Below, in pieces: positions 6,076 through 6,234 of a DNA stretch of 6,234 nt. The DNA lies in contig JACSSI010000315.1 of NCBI GenBank assembly GCA_014879345.1, positions 1 to 6,234 on the forward strand. The letters are read 5' to 3'. The translations under genes were made by a program, and so were the position numbers. The notes below the pieces were generated by a model. It made no database searches, was not told the DNA's origin, and saw only the letters and a list, made by a program, of their open reading frames with translations. The first letter of the stretch is position 1; each line of letters opens with the position of its first letter. The stretch is from Anaerolineae bacterium (GTDB lineage Bacteria > Chloroflexota > Anaerolineae > Promineifilales > Promineifilaceae).

Positions 6076-6119
6076 CCCACCCTAGCCCTCCCCCGAAGGG
6101 AGAGGGAATATGGGTTGGG
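6076..6119. repeat. REP-like palindromic intergenic element
   Basis: The core at 6086-6106 forms a 9-position stem around a 3-base loop. Its one plus-strand mismatch (C6091 opposite A6101) becomes a G-U wobble in minus-strand RNA, the direction of the flanking genes. CCCACCC (6076-6082) and GGGTTGGG (6112-6119) can extend the structure with one bulge. The CCCTAGCCCTCCCCCGAAGG pattern is familiar as a dispersed repeat in many bacterial genomes (from memory). It lies between two minus-strand genes and lacks a T-run, so a role in mRNA stability is more likely than termination. Confidence 0.6.
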
Positions 6120-6121
6120 AA

Positions 6122-6136
6122 TTTTAGTGTTCAGTG
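6122..6136. repeat. 15-bp direct repeat, copy B
   Basis: Identical to 1681-1695. On the minus strand it encodes the last residues (T-E-H) and the TAA stop codon of the gene that enters from the right edge. Confidence 0.55.
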
Positions 6137-6234
6137 ATGGTAAAAATAGGTTTGTCTTTTTGGGCGATGAGTGTGCCTTGACCACCCACGGGAAAGGTGA
6201 ATTGAGGGGTCGTGTGGCCGAAGCTGGCGTTGGC
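6124..6234 (-). CDS. Probable LD-carboxypeptidase (S66 family), C-terminal end only
   Basis: Only the last 36 residues and the TAA stop are in the window; the gene continues past the right edge. The fragment has FGHTTPQFTFPVG near its start, matching the conserved C-terminal block of S66 serine peptidases (LdcA and the microcin C immunity protein MccF), typically of the form FGH-x-x-P-x-x-T-L-P-x-G. The His in this block (codon 6214-6216) would be the catalytic His of the Ser-Glu-His triad. LdcA trims the terminal D-Ala from peptidoglycan tetrapeptides during cell-wall recycling; MccF-like members cleave other peptide conjugates. Which applies cannot be told from this fragment. The stop codon is provided by repeat sequence shared with 1681-1695. 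It is probably co-transcribed with the alpha/beta hydrolase. Confidence 0.7.
   Translation of the reverse strand, partial: ANASFGHTTPQFTFPVGGQGTLIAQKDKPIFTITEH

Noticed and set aside
1..6234. A complete undescribed defence, mobile or biosynthetic system
   Set aside because: All full genes belong to known enzyme families. No transposase, nuclease, toxin, reverse transcriptase or integrase signature was seen.

Overview
The window looks like a chromosomal segment of a Chloroflexota bacterium, probably of the Anaerolineae type. This is an inference from three things: purH split into two genes, a surface-anchored multidomain cellulase with a C-terminal membrane helix, and intergenic DNA full of dispersed structured repeats. 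No rRNA or lineage marker is present, so the assignment is moderate at best.

Layout. Positions 1-496 hold no convincing gene: they contain a strong minus-strand intrinsic terminator (131-181), several hairpins and copies of repeat-like sequences. Next comes a minus-strand purine pair: IMP cyclohydrolase (1748-2335) followed downstream by AICAR formyltransferase (497-1669). They are separated by 78 bp that carry part of a heptanucleotide tandem repeat. Together they perform the last two steps of de novo IMP synthesis, normally done by one fused PurH/ATIC protein. A divergent intergenic region (2336-2500) leads to a plus-strand 876-residue family 9 glycoside hydrolase (2501-5131) with signal peptide, N-terminal beta-rich module, Ig-like domain, catalytic domain, Pro/Ser/Thr/Glu-rich linker and C-terminal transmembrane anchor. 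Convergent to it, on the minus strand, lie an alpha/beta hydrolase (5162-6052) and, upstream of that, the C-terminal end of a probable S66 LD-carboxypeptidase (6124-6234, running off the window).

How the genes relate. The two purine genes clearly work together. The cellulase and the hydrolase/carboxypeptidase pair have no obvious pathway link to them. No complete new system (defence, mobile or biosynthetic) is visible. The points worth a second look are the ATIC-like (eukaryote-resembling) sequence of both purH halves, the 10-bp palindrome AACGGCCGTT present five times exactly, repeat sequence that supplies the stop codons of two minus-strand genes, and a GH9 catalytic domain that keeps its acid/base residues but lacks the usual HHR substrate-binding motif.
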